Positions 1-6,664 of a stretch of 6,693 bases of DNA are shown here, piece after piece (within the stretch, counting starts at the first letter, position 1; each line of letters starts with the position of its first letter). The notes under the pieces are model-generated. The model did not search any database. It was not told where the DNA came from and saw only the letters and a program-made list of their open reading frames with translations. Source of the stretch: Chloroflexales bacterium (GTDB lineage: Bacteria > Chloroflexota > Chloroflexia > Chloroflexales > Chloroflexaceae); the NCBI GenBank assembly GCA_013336035.1, contig JAAXUL010000448.1:1-6693 (forward strand), written 5' to 3'. The position numbers and the translations under genes are program-made.

Positions 1-2
1 GG

Positions 3-107
3 GTCGCCCGCGCCCAGTTTCGCTTTGACCGCATGCGCCAATTCCTCAATCGGGCCATCGAACGTCTCTATGGGACGCGCTCTGAAGTCAGCCTCCCGTC
101 GCCATGA
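3..107 (+). CDS. 3' end of an upstream gene, probably the Cas3 helicase part (partial)
   Basis: An open frame enters from the left edge and ends at TGA 105-107. It encodes about 34 residues with a plausible amphipathic stretch (FDRMRQFLNRAIERLYG). The other two forward frames look less protein-like, and one of them stops early. This frame is the same one used by the HD gene that starts at 156, and nothing but the TGA separates them, so it may be the helicase C-terminus of one cas3 gene interrupted by a stop. Alternatively it is simply the end of a separate cas3' helicase gene. The helicase motifs would lie outside the window, so the assignment rests on position and frame only. Confidence 0.4.
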   Translation, partial: VARAQFRFDRMRQFLNRAIERLYGTRSEVSLPSP

Positions 108-155
108 TCAACTTGTGATCTACTGAGCCTAGCAACCTTCCAGGGTGATAAGCAG

Positions 156-1283
156 GTGCGCCCGGTGTTGATCCGCAAGGTCGATTCGCGCACGTTGTTG
201 GTGCATCCTGATCCCAATAAGGCCATCTTGAATCCCTATGCGTGGCGCGGCTTCTCGCTTTTTCAGGGCACGCTACGGGGCTGGTTTAAGCGTTTGCAAG
301 AAGCAGAGGGCGCACAACCGGAATGGAGCCTTAAGTATCCGGTCGAGCTGTCGGATTTTACGCAGGAGTCACGCCGTCGCCCAATCTACAAGTGGGAACA
401 TGTCAGCGATGTCGCCCAGCTTGATGTCTCGCCTATCTTTGTCGTTCATCCTGACCTTGTCGCCTATAGCCGACGGCTTGGCTTTCGTCTGACGCCCGCT
501 GTGAACCCAATTGTTGTCGCTGAGTTGCAGCAAGAGCCGCCAACACGCGAGTCAGCGTCACCACTTCTGGGCAACTATAACCTGGAGAGCTACGCGGAGC
601 ATATTCAGCGTATGCTGCGCTACTACCGTGAGAGTGGGCTGGAACAGCAGCTTAGGCTTGCCGGTGAACGCCTTGAGCGTGATCCGCGCTTTCGCTGTAC
701 CGCCGACCAACTTGCCCGTGGCGTACGGCTGGCGATTGCGCTGCACGATCTGGGCAAGCTACGCGATGAATGGCAGCAGTGGTCGCACGCCTACCAAGAA
801 GCCATTGGCGAGCCGCAGGATCACACCATGATGATTGTCCATACCCACTACAAGCCAGGCGTCCATCCGCTGCATAAACAGAAGGAAGATGAGGTTTCGA
901 AACGCCACAAGCGCCCACACCACGCTGCGGAAGGTGCCTGCGCCGCATGGCCGATCATTCAGCGCACCTTAGATGGGCATGAGGGCGTTAGCCGCGCCGT
1001 CTTTACCGCAATTGCGCGGCACCATGCCCCATTTGTTGATAGTGTCGAGGCGTACACCCTCCACCCTAGCAGCACAACAGCGGTTGCGGAAGCTCTCATT
1101 GCCGCCGATCTGCCCGGTGAGCTTAGTAAAGAAACAAAGATGACCATCAAGCGGCAAACGAACGACGGGGCGCTGAGTGATCAACTTATCGAGAGCGAAG
1201 ACCTGGGCCAGTGGTTGCTCTATGTCCTGATCGTGCGAGCGCTACGGCTGTGCGATGGGCATGCACTGGAAGGAGGCGCGTAA
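156..1283 (+). CDS. cas3: Cas3 C-terminal segment with HD nuclease domain
   Basis: The product (375 residues) would supply the metal-dependent single-strand DNase of type I CRISPR interference, cutting DNA unwound by the Cas3 helicase. HD-type residues are present in order: H149, H197-D198 (in ALHDLGK), H255/H256, H289-H290 (ARHHAPF) and D367 (LCDGHAL). All expected metal ligands are therefore visible, and the domain looks intact. The first ~115 residues are not HD domain; the stretch VRPVLIRKVDS...HPDPN and VAYSRRLGFRL resemble the region that follows the helicase core in Cas3 proteins. This suggests an original helicase-HD order, as in type I-G Cas3, rather than the more usual HD-helicase order. 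The start used is GTG 156 with AGGGTGA at 142-148. The frame is open back to 108, and the codons before 156 read like a continuation of the same protein, so the true start is uncertain. The stop lies 3 bp before the next gene. HD identity is firm; the boundary and the fusion history are inference. Confidence 0.85.
   Translation: MRPVLIRKVDSRTLLVHPDPNKAILNPYAWRGFSLFQGTLRGWFKRLQEAEGAQPEWSLKYPVELSDFTQESRRRPIYKWEHVSDVAQLDVSPIFVVHPDLVAYSRRLGFRLTPAVNPIVVAELQQEPPTRESASPLLGNYNLESYAEHIQRMLRYYRESGLEQQLRLAGERLERDPRFRCTADQLARGVRLAIALHDLGKLRDEWQQWSHAYQEAIGEPQDHTMMIVHTHYKPGVHPLHKQKEDEVSKRHKRPHHAAEGACAAWPIIQRTLDGHEGVSRAVFTAIARHHAPFVDSVEAYTLHPSSTTAVAEALIAADLPGELSKETKMTIKRQTNDGALSDQLIESEDLGQWLLYVLIVRALRLCDGHALEGGA
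1271..1276 (+). promoter_or_regulatory. Shine-Dalgarno of the cas8-like gene
   Basis: A perfect AGGAGG lies 10 nt before ATG 1287, inside the last codons of the HD gene. It fixes the start of the next gene and indicates translational coupling. Confidence 0.75.
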
Positions 1284-1286
1284 GGC

Positions 1287-3338
1287 ATGTATCAAGATAC
1301 CTACTACGTCGCGAAGCGTAGCGGCACACTTGCCGATCCGCTATTGGCTTACGGGACAGCCCTTCTGCTCCAGGCGCTGCTCAAGAGCTTGCCCGACGGT
1401 CGCTATGAATTTTCCTGCAAGGTGCAGATCGAAGATCAAGGCGCAGCCTTTGCCGTTCACGTGCCGGAACCGATCTGTGAGGAGTGGCTGAGCATAAGCC
1501 GCCTCCCATACGATTTGGCGCGGCCAGTGTTGCGCGTTGCTAAACCAAAGGAAGCCAAGCCGGGAGCGCTTAGCAAGCCTAAGCCAGAGAAGCAGGCTCT
1601 CCCTGAGTGTATTATCCCGATTGACTACAATGCGATCTGGGATGGCATCCGTAAAGCGAACGCACTCATCGAAGAACAGCGCCAGACGAAGCGGATGACC
1701 CGTGACGAAATCTCAGAACTGCGCGCCAGTCACCAGTCTGAGTACCGCAACCGTGATGTCGCCTTACTCATTGGTGACTACCGCATGCAGGTCGAGGCCA
1801 TTCACAATCAGGCGGTGACGCAGTGGGTACAAACCCTTGAGGCTGGCTATCAAGCGGCAAACCTGCGGGCAATCCTCCAGATGTTTGCAACGCCAGAGGC
1901 CGATCTCGGCATCATCGCCAAAGCCTGGGCGAAAGAGGTTAAGCTGGAGGGGGTTAAGCCACGCCTAACCGCATCACAGGTCTTTAACCCAAGTATGGGC
2001 AAAGGCCAGAATCAGCCCAAAGCCAACCAGCTTGCAATGGGTAACGAAGACGTGTTCTGGCTGCTTGAATATCTGAAAGCGGTTGGATTATTCACCGCCG
2101 CTGCGCCTCGTGCGTTCACCGATGAGGGGATGCGTAAGACCTATGTTTTGGTGCCAGCCAAGCTCGATCTGAACCAGCACGAGGCTATCTTTACCCGCTT
2201 CAAGCGCTCACTCGATGGAAGCAGCGCCGGGCCGATCAAGGCCGATGTGCTGACCTCGCTGGATTACGCTGACGCCTATCTCTCGTACTGTCGGGCAGCC
2301 AGGAACGATGACCCCGCAACCGATCTGGACTTTAATCCACGCAACACGGTGCAGGGGTTTGCGGTTGCTAATTATGTACTGCTCAGCCAAAACTCGTTCA
2401 CGATGATCAATCTCTCGTCGCTAGATCTGCCGCCCTGGCTGAATCACACCGTGCGAACAAGCGACGATGCCGCATCTGTGCAAGAGGTCATCGAAGAACA
2501 TCAGGCGATCATCCGCCCGCTCAACGAGACCTTTCAAGAGCAAAACAATTTGCTTGACACCTATCGCGATTTCCTCGGTGGGCGAACCGATGCGTTGTTC
2601 GCATTCTGTGCCGGCTATGGCGAGCACGTTGTTCGCACGTTGCCTGAAACCCAGCGGATCCGTCAGATGAGCGTCAGTGCGCTCGATCAGATCATCAGGA
2701 GGATCTTTACCCCACTAGAAAGCCCCGATCCCAGTCAGTTGCGCGCCGCGCCCCTCGACCCGATCATTAGGAGGATTGACATGCCAGAGGTAGACCCGCT
2801 CGATTTCGTCAGCACCTCGGAAGTGCATTCAGGCTTCCACAACATCGCCTACGCCATCAGGCAGAGCACCGTGATCCCGCAGCGTCAACTCGCCAACTTT
2901 AAGACTGGCAAGCGACCCGACAAGCCGCTCTACGATGTGCGCTACGGGCTGGGCAACAATTTGCGCCGCAAGACCGACAGTGCCGCCGATTTTATTGCCA
3001 CGCTCGCCGAGTTCCTCCAGCTTTACAACACCGAAACCGATCAGGTGTACGAAAACACGAGTGAGCAGCGCAAGAACGACCCAAATTACGGGCGTGGGCG
3101 CTATCGCTCGCGGGTTGCCATTAGCGACCTAGACGACGTGCTGAAGCTGATCCAGAAATACGGCAGTAACAGCGATAGCGTCGCCCTCGTCTGCAATATG
3201 CTCGTTGCTTATGGCTACGCGGCTACAAAGAGTCGGCAGGAGCAGGCTGCCAGTAATCAGTCCGGCGACCATGACACGAATACCCAGTCGAACGATGAGA
3301 GTGATGCCGACAATACGACCGACAATGAGGGAGAGTAA
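1287..3338 (+). CDS. cas8: Cas8-like large subunit of a type I effector complex
   Basis: The product (683 residues) is assigned as the large subunit of the Cascade-like complex, which normally contacts the PAM and recruits Cas3. The basis is its size, its place between Cas3-HD and Cas7, and the absence of any other large-subunit candidate. I see no CxxC zinc motifs, no nuclease motif and no GGDD palm motif, so it is not an obvious Cas10. Visible parts are an N-terminal region, a Lys/Pro-rich linker (about residues 88-108), a long mostly helical middle, a duplicated octapeptide (LDQIIRRI at 466-473, LDPIIRRI at 490-497), a helical C-terminal third, and an acidic Asn/Asp/Ser-rich tail (about the last 30 residues). 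The C-terminal third starts at an internal ribosome-binding site and ATG (see the separate entry), as is known for type I-B, I-C and I-D large-subunit genes. Subtype cannot be fixed from sequence alone; Cas8a- or Cas8b-like are the leading possibilities. Confidence 0.65.
   Translation: MYQDTYYVAKRSGTLADPLLAYGTALLLQALLKSLPDGRYEFSCKVQIEDQGAAFAVHVPEPICEEWLSISRLPYDLARPVLRVAKPKEAKPGALSKPKPEKQALPECIIPIDYNAIWDGIRKANALIEEQRQTKRMTRDEISELRASHQSEYRNRDVALLIGDYRMQVEAIHNQAVTQWVQTLEAGYQAANLRAILQMFATPEADLGIIAKAWAKEVKLEGVKPRLTASQVFNPSMGKGQNQPKANQLAMGNEDVFWLLEYLKAVGLFTAAAPRAFTDEGMRKTYVLVPAKLDLNQHEAIFTRFKRSLDGSSAGPIKADVLTSLDYADAYLSYCRAARNDDPATDLDFNPRNTVQGFAVANYVLLSQNSFTMINLSSLDLPPWLNHTVRTSDDAASVQEVIEEHQAIIRPLNETFQEQNNLLDTYRDFLGGRTDALFAFCAGYGEHVVRTLPETQRIRQMSVSALDQIIRRIFTPLESPDPSQLRAAPLDPIIRRIDMPEVDPLDFVSTSEVHSGFHNIAYAIRQSTVIPQRQLANFKTGKRPDKPLYDVRYGLGNNLRRKTDSAADFIATLAEFLQLYNTETDQVYENTSEQRKNDPNYGRGRYRSRVAISDLDDVLKLIQKYGSNSDSVALVCNMLVAYGYAATKSRQEQAASNQSGDHDTNTQSNDESDADNTTDNEGE
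2682..2777 (+). repeat. Two 24-bp imperfect direct repeats, 72 bp apart, inside cas8
   Basis: Copies lie at 2682-2705 and 2754-2777, in the same reading frame (offset 24 codons), and match at 20 of 24 bases. They encode LDQIIRRI and LDPIIRRI. Each contains AGGAGG formed by two adjacent AGG arginine codons. Only the second copy is followed by a start codon at a suitable distance. Confidence 0.75.
2769..2774 (+). promoter_or_regulatory. Internal Shine-Dalgarno within cas8
   Basis: A perfect AGGAGG is followed by ATTGAC and then ATG at 2781-2783, which is in frame with cas8. The two arginines here use AGG AGG, while arginines elsewhere in this gene are mostly CGN codons, suggesting that the ribosome-binding site is what constrains these codons. 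Confidence 0.75.
2781..3338 (+). CDS. cas11: Putative small subunit (Cas11) translated from within cas8
   Basis: An in-frame internal start would give a 185-residue protein identical to Cas8 residues 499-683. The start is MPEVDPLDF and the site has optimal SD-ATG spacing. The body is predicted to be helical (for example FHNIAYAIRQ, AADFIATLAEFLQLYN, DLDDVLKLIQKYG, SVALVCNMLVAYGYA), followed by an acidic, probably disordered tail of about 30 residues. Length and helical nature suit the Cas11 small subunits that line the Cascade belly and stabilise the displaced DNA strand. No separate small-subunit gene (such as csa5 or cse2) is present among the tightly packed cas genes, so this internal product would fill the gap. 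Internal translation of Cas11 from cas8 or cas10d is established for types I-B, I-C and I-D. That it occurs here is inference from the start signal. Confidence 0.65.
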   Translation: MPEVDPLDFVSTSEVHSGFHNIAYAIRQSTVIPQRQLANFKTGKRPDKPLYDVRYGLGNNLRRKTDSAADFIATLAEFLQLYNTETDQVYENTSEQRKNDPNYGRGRYRSRVAISDLDDVLKLIQKYGSNSDSVALVCNMLVAYGYAATKSRQEQAASNQSGDHDTNTQSNDESDADNTTDNEGE

Positions 3339-3340
3339 TC

Positions 3341-4366
3341 ATGACCACACAGCCACGCTCAATCTATTCCGTCGCCATTAGCGGGCGGGCCATTCTGGAT
3401 CTGCACGCCCTGAACAATGAGGGCAGCGAGGGTAACCAACTCAACACACGCCAGGTCTACATCGTCACAGGCAGCGGGCGAAACCCCGAGCCAGCGCGGG
3501 TTAACGCGATCAGCGGCGATATGCTCAAGCACATCCAGGCCGATCACTTCCGCCGCCTGGCACAACACTATGGCCTGCCGCTTTCGCAGGGCGCACAGAT
3601 CGGCAATGCCAACCGCATCAACTGGGACTTTGACAATAGTGACGAGGCGAAGAAGGCTAGTGCCCAGAAAGATCCGGCGCTCATAGATTACATCATCAAG
3701 ACGTGCGCCCTGACCGATGTGGCGGGTATCCTGGTGACGGCAAACAAGAAGTCTACGCCGCGCAAATCACTGGTTGAGTTTGGTTGGACGGTTGGGGTGC
3801 CAGGGGTGACCAAAACCGAGAGCTACCTGCACACCAAGTACGTTGCTGACAGCGGGCTAGAGAAGAAGGCTAGCGATGGCTCGAACCTAGGGCAGAATCT
3901 CTTCCACCGCCCCGCATCCTCTGGTGTTTACGCGATCGTCTGTCACGTTGAGCTGGCGCGGGTGGCTTATAACGATATTGCCCAGCACTACCCTGATGGG
4001 CTTGCCGATGAGGCGGAACAGGGCGATAGCCGCACGAAGCGTGCGCAGGCGCTGCTAGAGAGCGTGCTGTACACCTTCCTGCATCTGGACGGCGCGCACC
4101 GCAACACGCAGGCACCACATATAGCGGGCTTCGAAGGCGTGGTTGCGGTCAGCAGCGGCATTATGCCAGCACCGGCCTTTAGCGGGCTTGACCCAGAGTA
4201 TCGCGTACAGCTTCAGCGCATCGCCGATGGGCTCAACAAGCTGCACCCCAATGCGATAGCGCTGTACCCCTTTGACTCGCTGGGTGAGTTTACAGAGCAG
4301 ATGGGCAGCCTCATTGCGGCTACGCAGCCGTATCGGCTGCCAGAGTTCGGGAAGGGGAAGCGCTGA
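3341..4366 (+). CDS. cas7: Cas7 backbone subunit, Csa2/DevR family
   Basis: The product (341 residues) would be the RAMP-fold protein that coats the crRNA spacer as a multi-copy filament in the effector complex. The N-terminus shows the family pattern: an opening beta strand (SIYSVAISGRAILDLHALNN), then EGSEGN (about residues 27-32), then a strand and NAISGDMLKH (about 55-64), which matches the conserved 'ISG..L.H' of Csa2/DevR-type Cas7. A later stretch, ALTDVAGILVT...TPRKSLVEFGWTVGVPG, corresponds to the 'DV.G......RR.S...G' segment of archaeal Csa2. Length is normal for the family. ATG 3341 follows the purine-rich GAGGGAGAG (3327-3335), and the gene begins 2 bp after the cas8 stop. Its stop overlaps the cas5 start (TGATG). 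Some DevR-family members have also been described as autoregulators; nothing here shows that role. Confidence 0.85.
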   Translation: MTTQPRSIYSVAISGRAILDLHALNNEGSEGNQLNTRQVYIVTGSGRNPEPARVNAISGDMLKHIQADHFRRLAQHYGLPLSQGAQIGNANRINWDFDNSDEAKKASAQKDPALIDYIIKTCALTDVAGILVTANKKSTPRKSLVEFGWTVGVPGVTKTESYLHTKYVADSGLEKKASDGSNLGQNLFHRPASSGVYAIVCHVELARVAYNDIAQHYPDGLADEAEQGDSRTKRAQALLESVLYTFLHLDGAHRNTQAPHIAGFEGVVAVSSGIMPAPAFSGLDPEYRVQLQRIADGLNKLHPNAIALYPFDSLGEFTEQMGSLIAATQPYRLPEFGKGKR

Positions 4367-5115
4367 TGTGGTTAACGGCAGTCTATCATCAGGTGAGCAT
4401 GTTCTCGCTTAAGCCTGCCGATGCCACCTCAACCGGCGGGCGTAGCCTACTGGTGCCGACGCCGTTCAGCATCAAGATGGCGCTGCTTGATGTCGCCTTA
4501 CGCCTCTACGGCCAGGCAAGCGGCTCAGTCCTCTTTCCGCTGATCCGTGATCTCGGTGTCGCGCTTAGCCCTCCACCACAGGTGGTCGTTAATAACTGCT
4601 TTGTGCGTATCCTTAAGCCACGCCGTACCAAGGGTGGTGCTGACAACAAGGAAGATGACGAGGGCGATGAGGGCGAAGGCGGCGGTGCTGGCCCCTTCAT
4701 TCGCAGCGTTGCCTTTCGTGAATATGTACACTACAACGGGCCGCTTGGGGTCGCGCTAGAGGTGAGTACTAGGCAAGATGCCGATTTACTGGCCCCACTG
4801 CTGTTGCAGGTGACGTATTTCGGCAAGCGTGGCTGCCTGTTCCAAGTCGATAGTCCGGCAGCGCTCACAGAGCGTTTGCCCACACGGCAGGGCTATGTTC
4901 CCATAAACCACTCGCTAGAAGGAGGATACACAGAGTCTCGTGGTGTGTTTCAGATGCTTGACGACTGCGCTACGAGTCTGTCATTTGCCAAGGTCAACAT
5001 CTACTCAGATGAGAAGTTGTCGGCTGGGAAGGATAGAGTGCCCTATCAAGTAGCACTCCCCTACCGTCTGACCCGCAGCAGCCGGGGCTTCAGCCTCTAC
5101 GAGAGGATCGCCTAG
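4366..5115 (+). CDS. cas5: Cas5 subunit of the type I effector complex
   Basis: The product (249 residues) is the likely Cas5, the single-copy RAMP protein that caps the 5' handle of the crRNA. Support comes from its position after cas7, its size, an N-terminal strand with GGRSLLVPTPFSIKMALLDVALRL (about residues 24-47, the typical Cas5 opening followed by the first helix), and a mid-region strand QVTYFGKRGCLFQ (about 148-160). Between about residues 88 and 109 lies a low-complexity Lys/Asp/Glu/Gly insertion (NKEDDEGDEGEGGG) that is probably a disordered loop. ATG 4366 overlaps the cas7 stop by one base, with AAGGGGA (4352-4358) upstream. The stop overlaps the cas6 GTG by one base. No catalytic motif is expected, since another gene supplies Cas6. 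Confidence in the family is good; the subtype is unresolved. Confidence 0.78.
   Translation: MWLTAVYHQVSMFSLKPADATSTGGRSLLVPTPFSIKMALLDVALRLYGQASGSVLFPLIRDLGVALSPPPQVVVNNCFVRILKPRRTKGGADNKEDDEGDEGEGGGAGPFIRSVAFREYVHYNGPLGVALEVSTRQDADLLAPLLLQVTYFGKRGCLFQVDSPAALTERLPTRQGYVPINHSLEGGYTESRGVFQMLDDCATSLSFAKVNIYSDEKLSAGKDRVPYQVALPYRLTRSSRGFSLYERIA
5101..5107 (+). promoter_or_regulatory. Shine-Dalgarno of cas6
   Basis: GAGAGGA lies 7 nt before GTG 5115, inside the last codons of cas5. It supports the GTG start in the TAGTG overlap. Confidence 0.55.
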
Positions 5116-6122
5116 TGCTCACCACACACCACCTCACCTTCACCGCCACGGCACTGACCGCCGTGGCCCTGGGAGAGCAGAGCGGCTCGGCGCTGCGCGG
5201 TGCGGTCGCCGGGGCGCTCTGGGGCCGCTTCTGCGCCAACCGCGCCGCGCCGGCCTGCGACCAGTGCCCGCTTATGGGCGTCTGCCCCGTGGCCGCCCTG
5301 CTCGCGCCCATGCGCGACGAGGGCCAGAAGGGCGGCGAGCAGCGCCCCCGCCCCTACGTCGTCCGCCCGCCCCGCGACGGCGCCCGCACCTATGCCCCCG
5401 GCGAGCCTCTGCGCTTTGGCCTGGCCCTCTTCGGCTCGGCCGCTGCCCTCTTCCCCTATGTGGTGATGGCCGCCGGCGAGCTCGAGCGCGAGGGCCTCGG
5501 CCTGCGCCTGCCCCAGCTCGGCGGCCGGCGCGGCACCCTGCGCCTCGGCGAGATCGCCGCCGTCAATCCGCTCACCGGCGAACACCAGCCGCTCTACACC
5601 GCGGGCACCGGCCAGGTGCGCCAGCCCGGCCTCCCGATTGATGCTGGGGCCGTGCGGGCCTACGCCGCCACGCTGCCCGCCGACGCTATCACTCTGCACT
5701 TTCATACGCCCCTGCGCCTGATCGAGCAGGACCGTCTGCTCAAGCGCATCGCCCTGCGCCCGCTCGTCCAGCGCCTCATGCGCCGCCTCGACGACCTCTC
5801 GATCGCCTACGGCGAGGGCCCGCTCGGCATCGACTTCCGCGCCCTGCTCGAGCTCGCCGAGGGCGTGCGGGTGGCCGAGGACCGCACGGGCTGGGTCGAT
5901 GTGGTCAGCTCCTCCTCGCGCCAGCAGCGCCGCACGCCCATCGGCGGCCTGGTGGGCAGCGCGACGTTCGCGGGCGAGCTCGGCCCGCTGCGCGAGCTGC
6001 TGGCCTGGGGCAGCCTGGTGCACGTGGGCAAGAACGCCGTCAAGGGCGACGGCTGGTACAGCGTTGTTGACCCATGCGCCGCGCCCACCAATGCTGAAGC
6101 AGACCTCGCCTACGCTCTGTAG
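5115..6122 (+). CDS. cas6: Cas6 pre-crRNA processing endoribonuclease
   Basis: The product (335 residues) would cleave CRISPR transcripts in the repeat to make crRNAs. It matches the RAMP-type Cas6 family often seen with type III and I-D systems: SGSALRGAVAGALWGRF (about residues 23-39), then a four-cysteine cluster C40, C48, C51, C57 (CDQCPLMGVC), then RPYVVRPP and YAPGEPLRFGLALFG, then SSRQQRRTPIGGLVGSATF (GGLVG at about 277-281), ending in a glycine-rich HVGKNAVKGDGWY (from H303). The cysteines could bind zinc or a cluster; this is suggested only by spacing. GTG 5115 overlaps the cas5 stop. Base composition differs strongly from the genes upstream: the 60 bases at 5341-5400 contain 50 G/C, against 32 in a 60-base sample of cas7 (3601-3660). 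This suggests a different origin for cas6. Confidence 0.88.
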   Translation: MLTTHHLTFTATALTAVALGEQSGSALRGAVAGALWGRFCANRAAPACDQCPLMGVCPVAALLAPMRDEGQKGGEQRPRPYVVRPPRDGARTYAPGEPLRFGLALFGSAAALFPYVVMAAGELEREGLGLRLPQLGGRRGTLRLGEIAAVNPLTGEHQPLYTAGTGQVRQPGLPIDAGAVRAYAATLPADAITLHFHTPLRLIEQDRLLKRIALRPLVQRLMRRLDDLSIAYGEGPLGIDFRALLELAEGVRVAEDRTGWVDVVSSSSRQQRRTPIGGLVGSATFAGELGPLRELLAWGSLVHVGKNAVKGDGWYSVVDPCAAPTNAEADLAYAL

Positions 6123-6163
6123 CGAGCGCGAGACCTGCTCTCGTAGCCCTCTGGGCATGCACC

Positions 6164-6192
6164 TTACCAATCTACTCTCTTCTCTCTATTAT
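6164..6192 (+). promoter_or_regulatory. Possible sigma70-type promoter for cas1
   Basis: TTACCA (6164-6169) and TATTAT (6187-6192) are separated by 17 bp, with 4/6 and 5/6 matches to the -35 and -10 consensus. The site lies in an AT-richer, pyrimidine-rich island within the otherwise very GC-rich cas6-cas1 gap, about 60 bp before the cas1 ATG. It would let the adaptation gene be transcribed apart from the effector operon. It is a motif match only. Confidence 0.35.
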
Positions 6193-6254
6193 CGGCCCGG
6201 GGTTGGGCACGGGGTCACTCTTGGCCCCGACAGCGACGACAGTGGAGCGCCACG

Positions 6255-6653
6255 ATGTACCTGTTTGTGGACGAGAAGGGCAGCTTCATCAGCAAGCACC
6301 AGGGCCGCCTGCGCGTGAGCAAGGACAAGGCGCGGCTCCAGGAGGTGCCGATCATGCACCTCCAGCAGGTGCTGGTCAGCGGCGGCGGCGTGGGCATCAG
6401 CAGCGACGCGATCCGGGCGTGCAGCGAGGAGGGCATCCCCATCCACTTCCTCAGCTCGAACGGCACGCCCCACTCCAGCCTCTACAGCGCCGGCCTCACC
6501 GGCACGGTGCTCACCCGGCGCGCCCAGCTGCGCGCCTACGATACCGCACTGGGCGTGGCGCTGGCCCGGGCCTTTACCCTGGGCAAGCTCCAGAGTGTAC
6601 AGGCCGGTGTAGAATTGACCCAGATCGCCGACGGAGAATTGACCCACCCCTGA
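6255..6653 (+). pseudogene. cas1: Cas1 integrase, N-terminal part only, truncated
   Basis: Cas1 is the integrase of the Cas1-Cas2 spacer-acquisition complex. The first ~113 residues match its N-terminal beta domain and the start of the helical domain: MYLFVDEKGSFISKHQGRLRV, EVPIMHLQQVLVSGGGVGISSDAIRACSEEGIPIHFLSSNG, LTRRAQLRAYD, ALARAFTLGKLQ. ATG 6255 has GGAG (6244-6247) 7 nt upstream. After the glutamine codon at 6591-6593 the Cas1 pattern stops. The frame then runs through transposon-like sequence (VELTQIADGELTHP) to TGA 6651. Cas1 is normally about 300 or more residues, and its metal-binding Glu, His and Asp lie in the missing part. This product should therefore be inactive for integration. 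The rest of cas1 and any cas2 may lie beyond the inserted element. Confidence 0.85.
6611..6646 (+). repeat. 12-bp direct repeats in the transposon end
   Basis: AGAATTGACCCA occurs exactly at 6611-6622 and 6635-6646, an offset of 24 bp. Identical subterminal repeats at this spacing fit tandem transposase-binding sites. Confidence 0.8.
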
Positions 6654-6664
6654 AACGGCCTAGA

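Noticed and set aside
2697..2702. First internal AGGAGG in cas8 as another translation start
   Set aside because: No ATG, GTG or TTG follows at a usable distance; kept only as a repeat copy.
4919..4927. Strong AAGGAGGAT inside cas5 as an internal start signal
   Set aside because: The next possible start codons are more than 12 nt away, and the remaining frame would give only a short fragment of Cas5.
6129..6143. CGAGA/TCTCG inverted repeat after cas6 as a terminator
   Set aside because: Only a 5-bp stem, with no T-run after it.
5112..6170. Long minus-strand open frame opposite cas6
   Set aside because: It mirrors the very GC-rich cas6 gene, its translation is Ala/Gly/Glu/Arg-rich without recognisable motifs, and cas6 on the + strand has clear family motifs.
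6189..6647. Minus-strand open frame opposite cas1
   Set aside because: Explained by GC-rich codons of cas1; it has no domain pattern and crosses the transposon junction.
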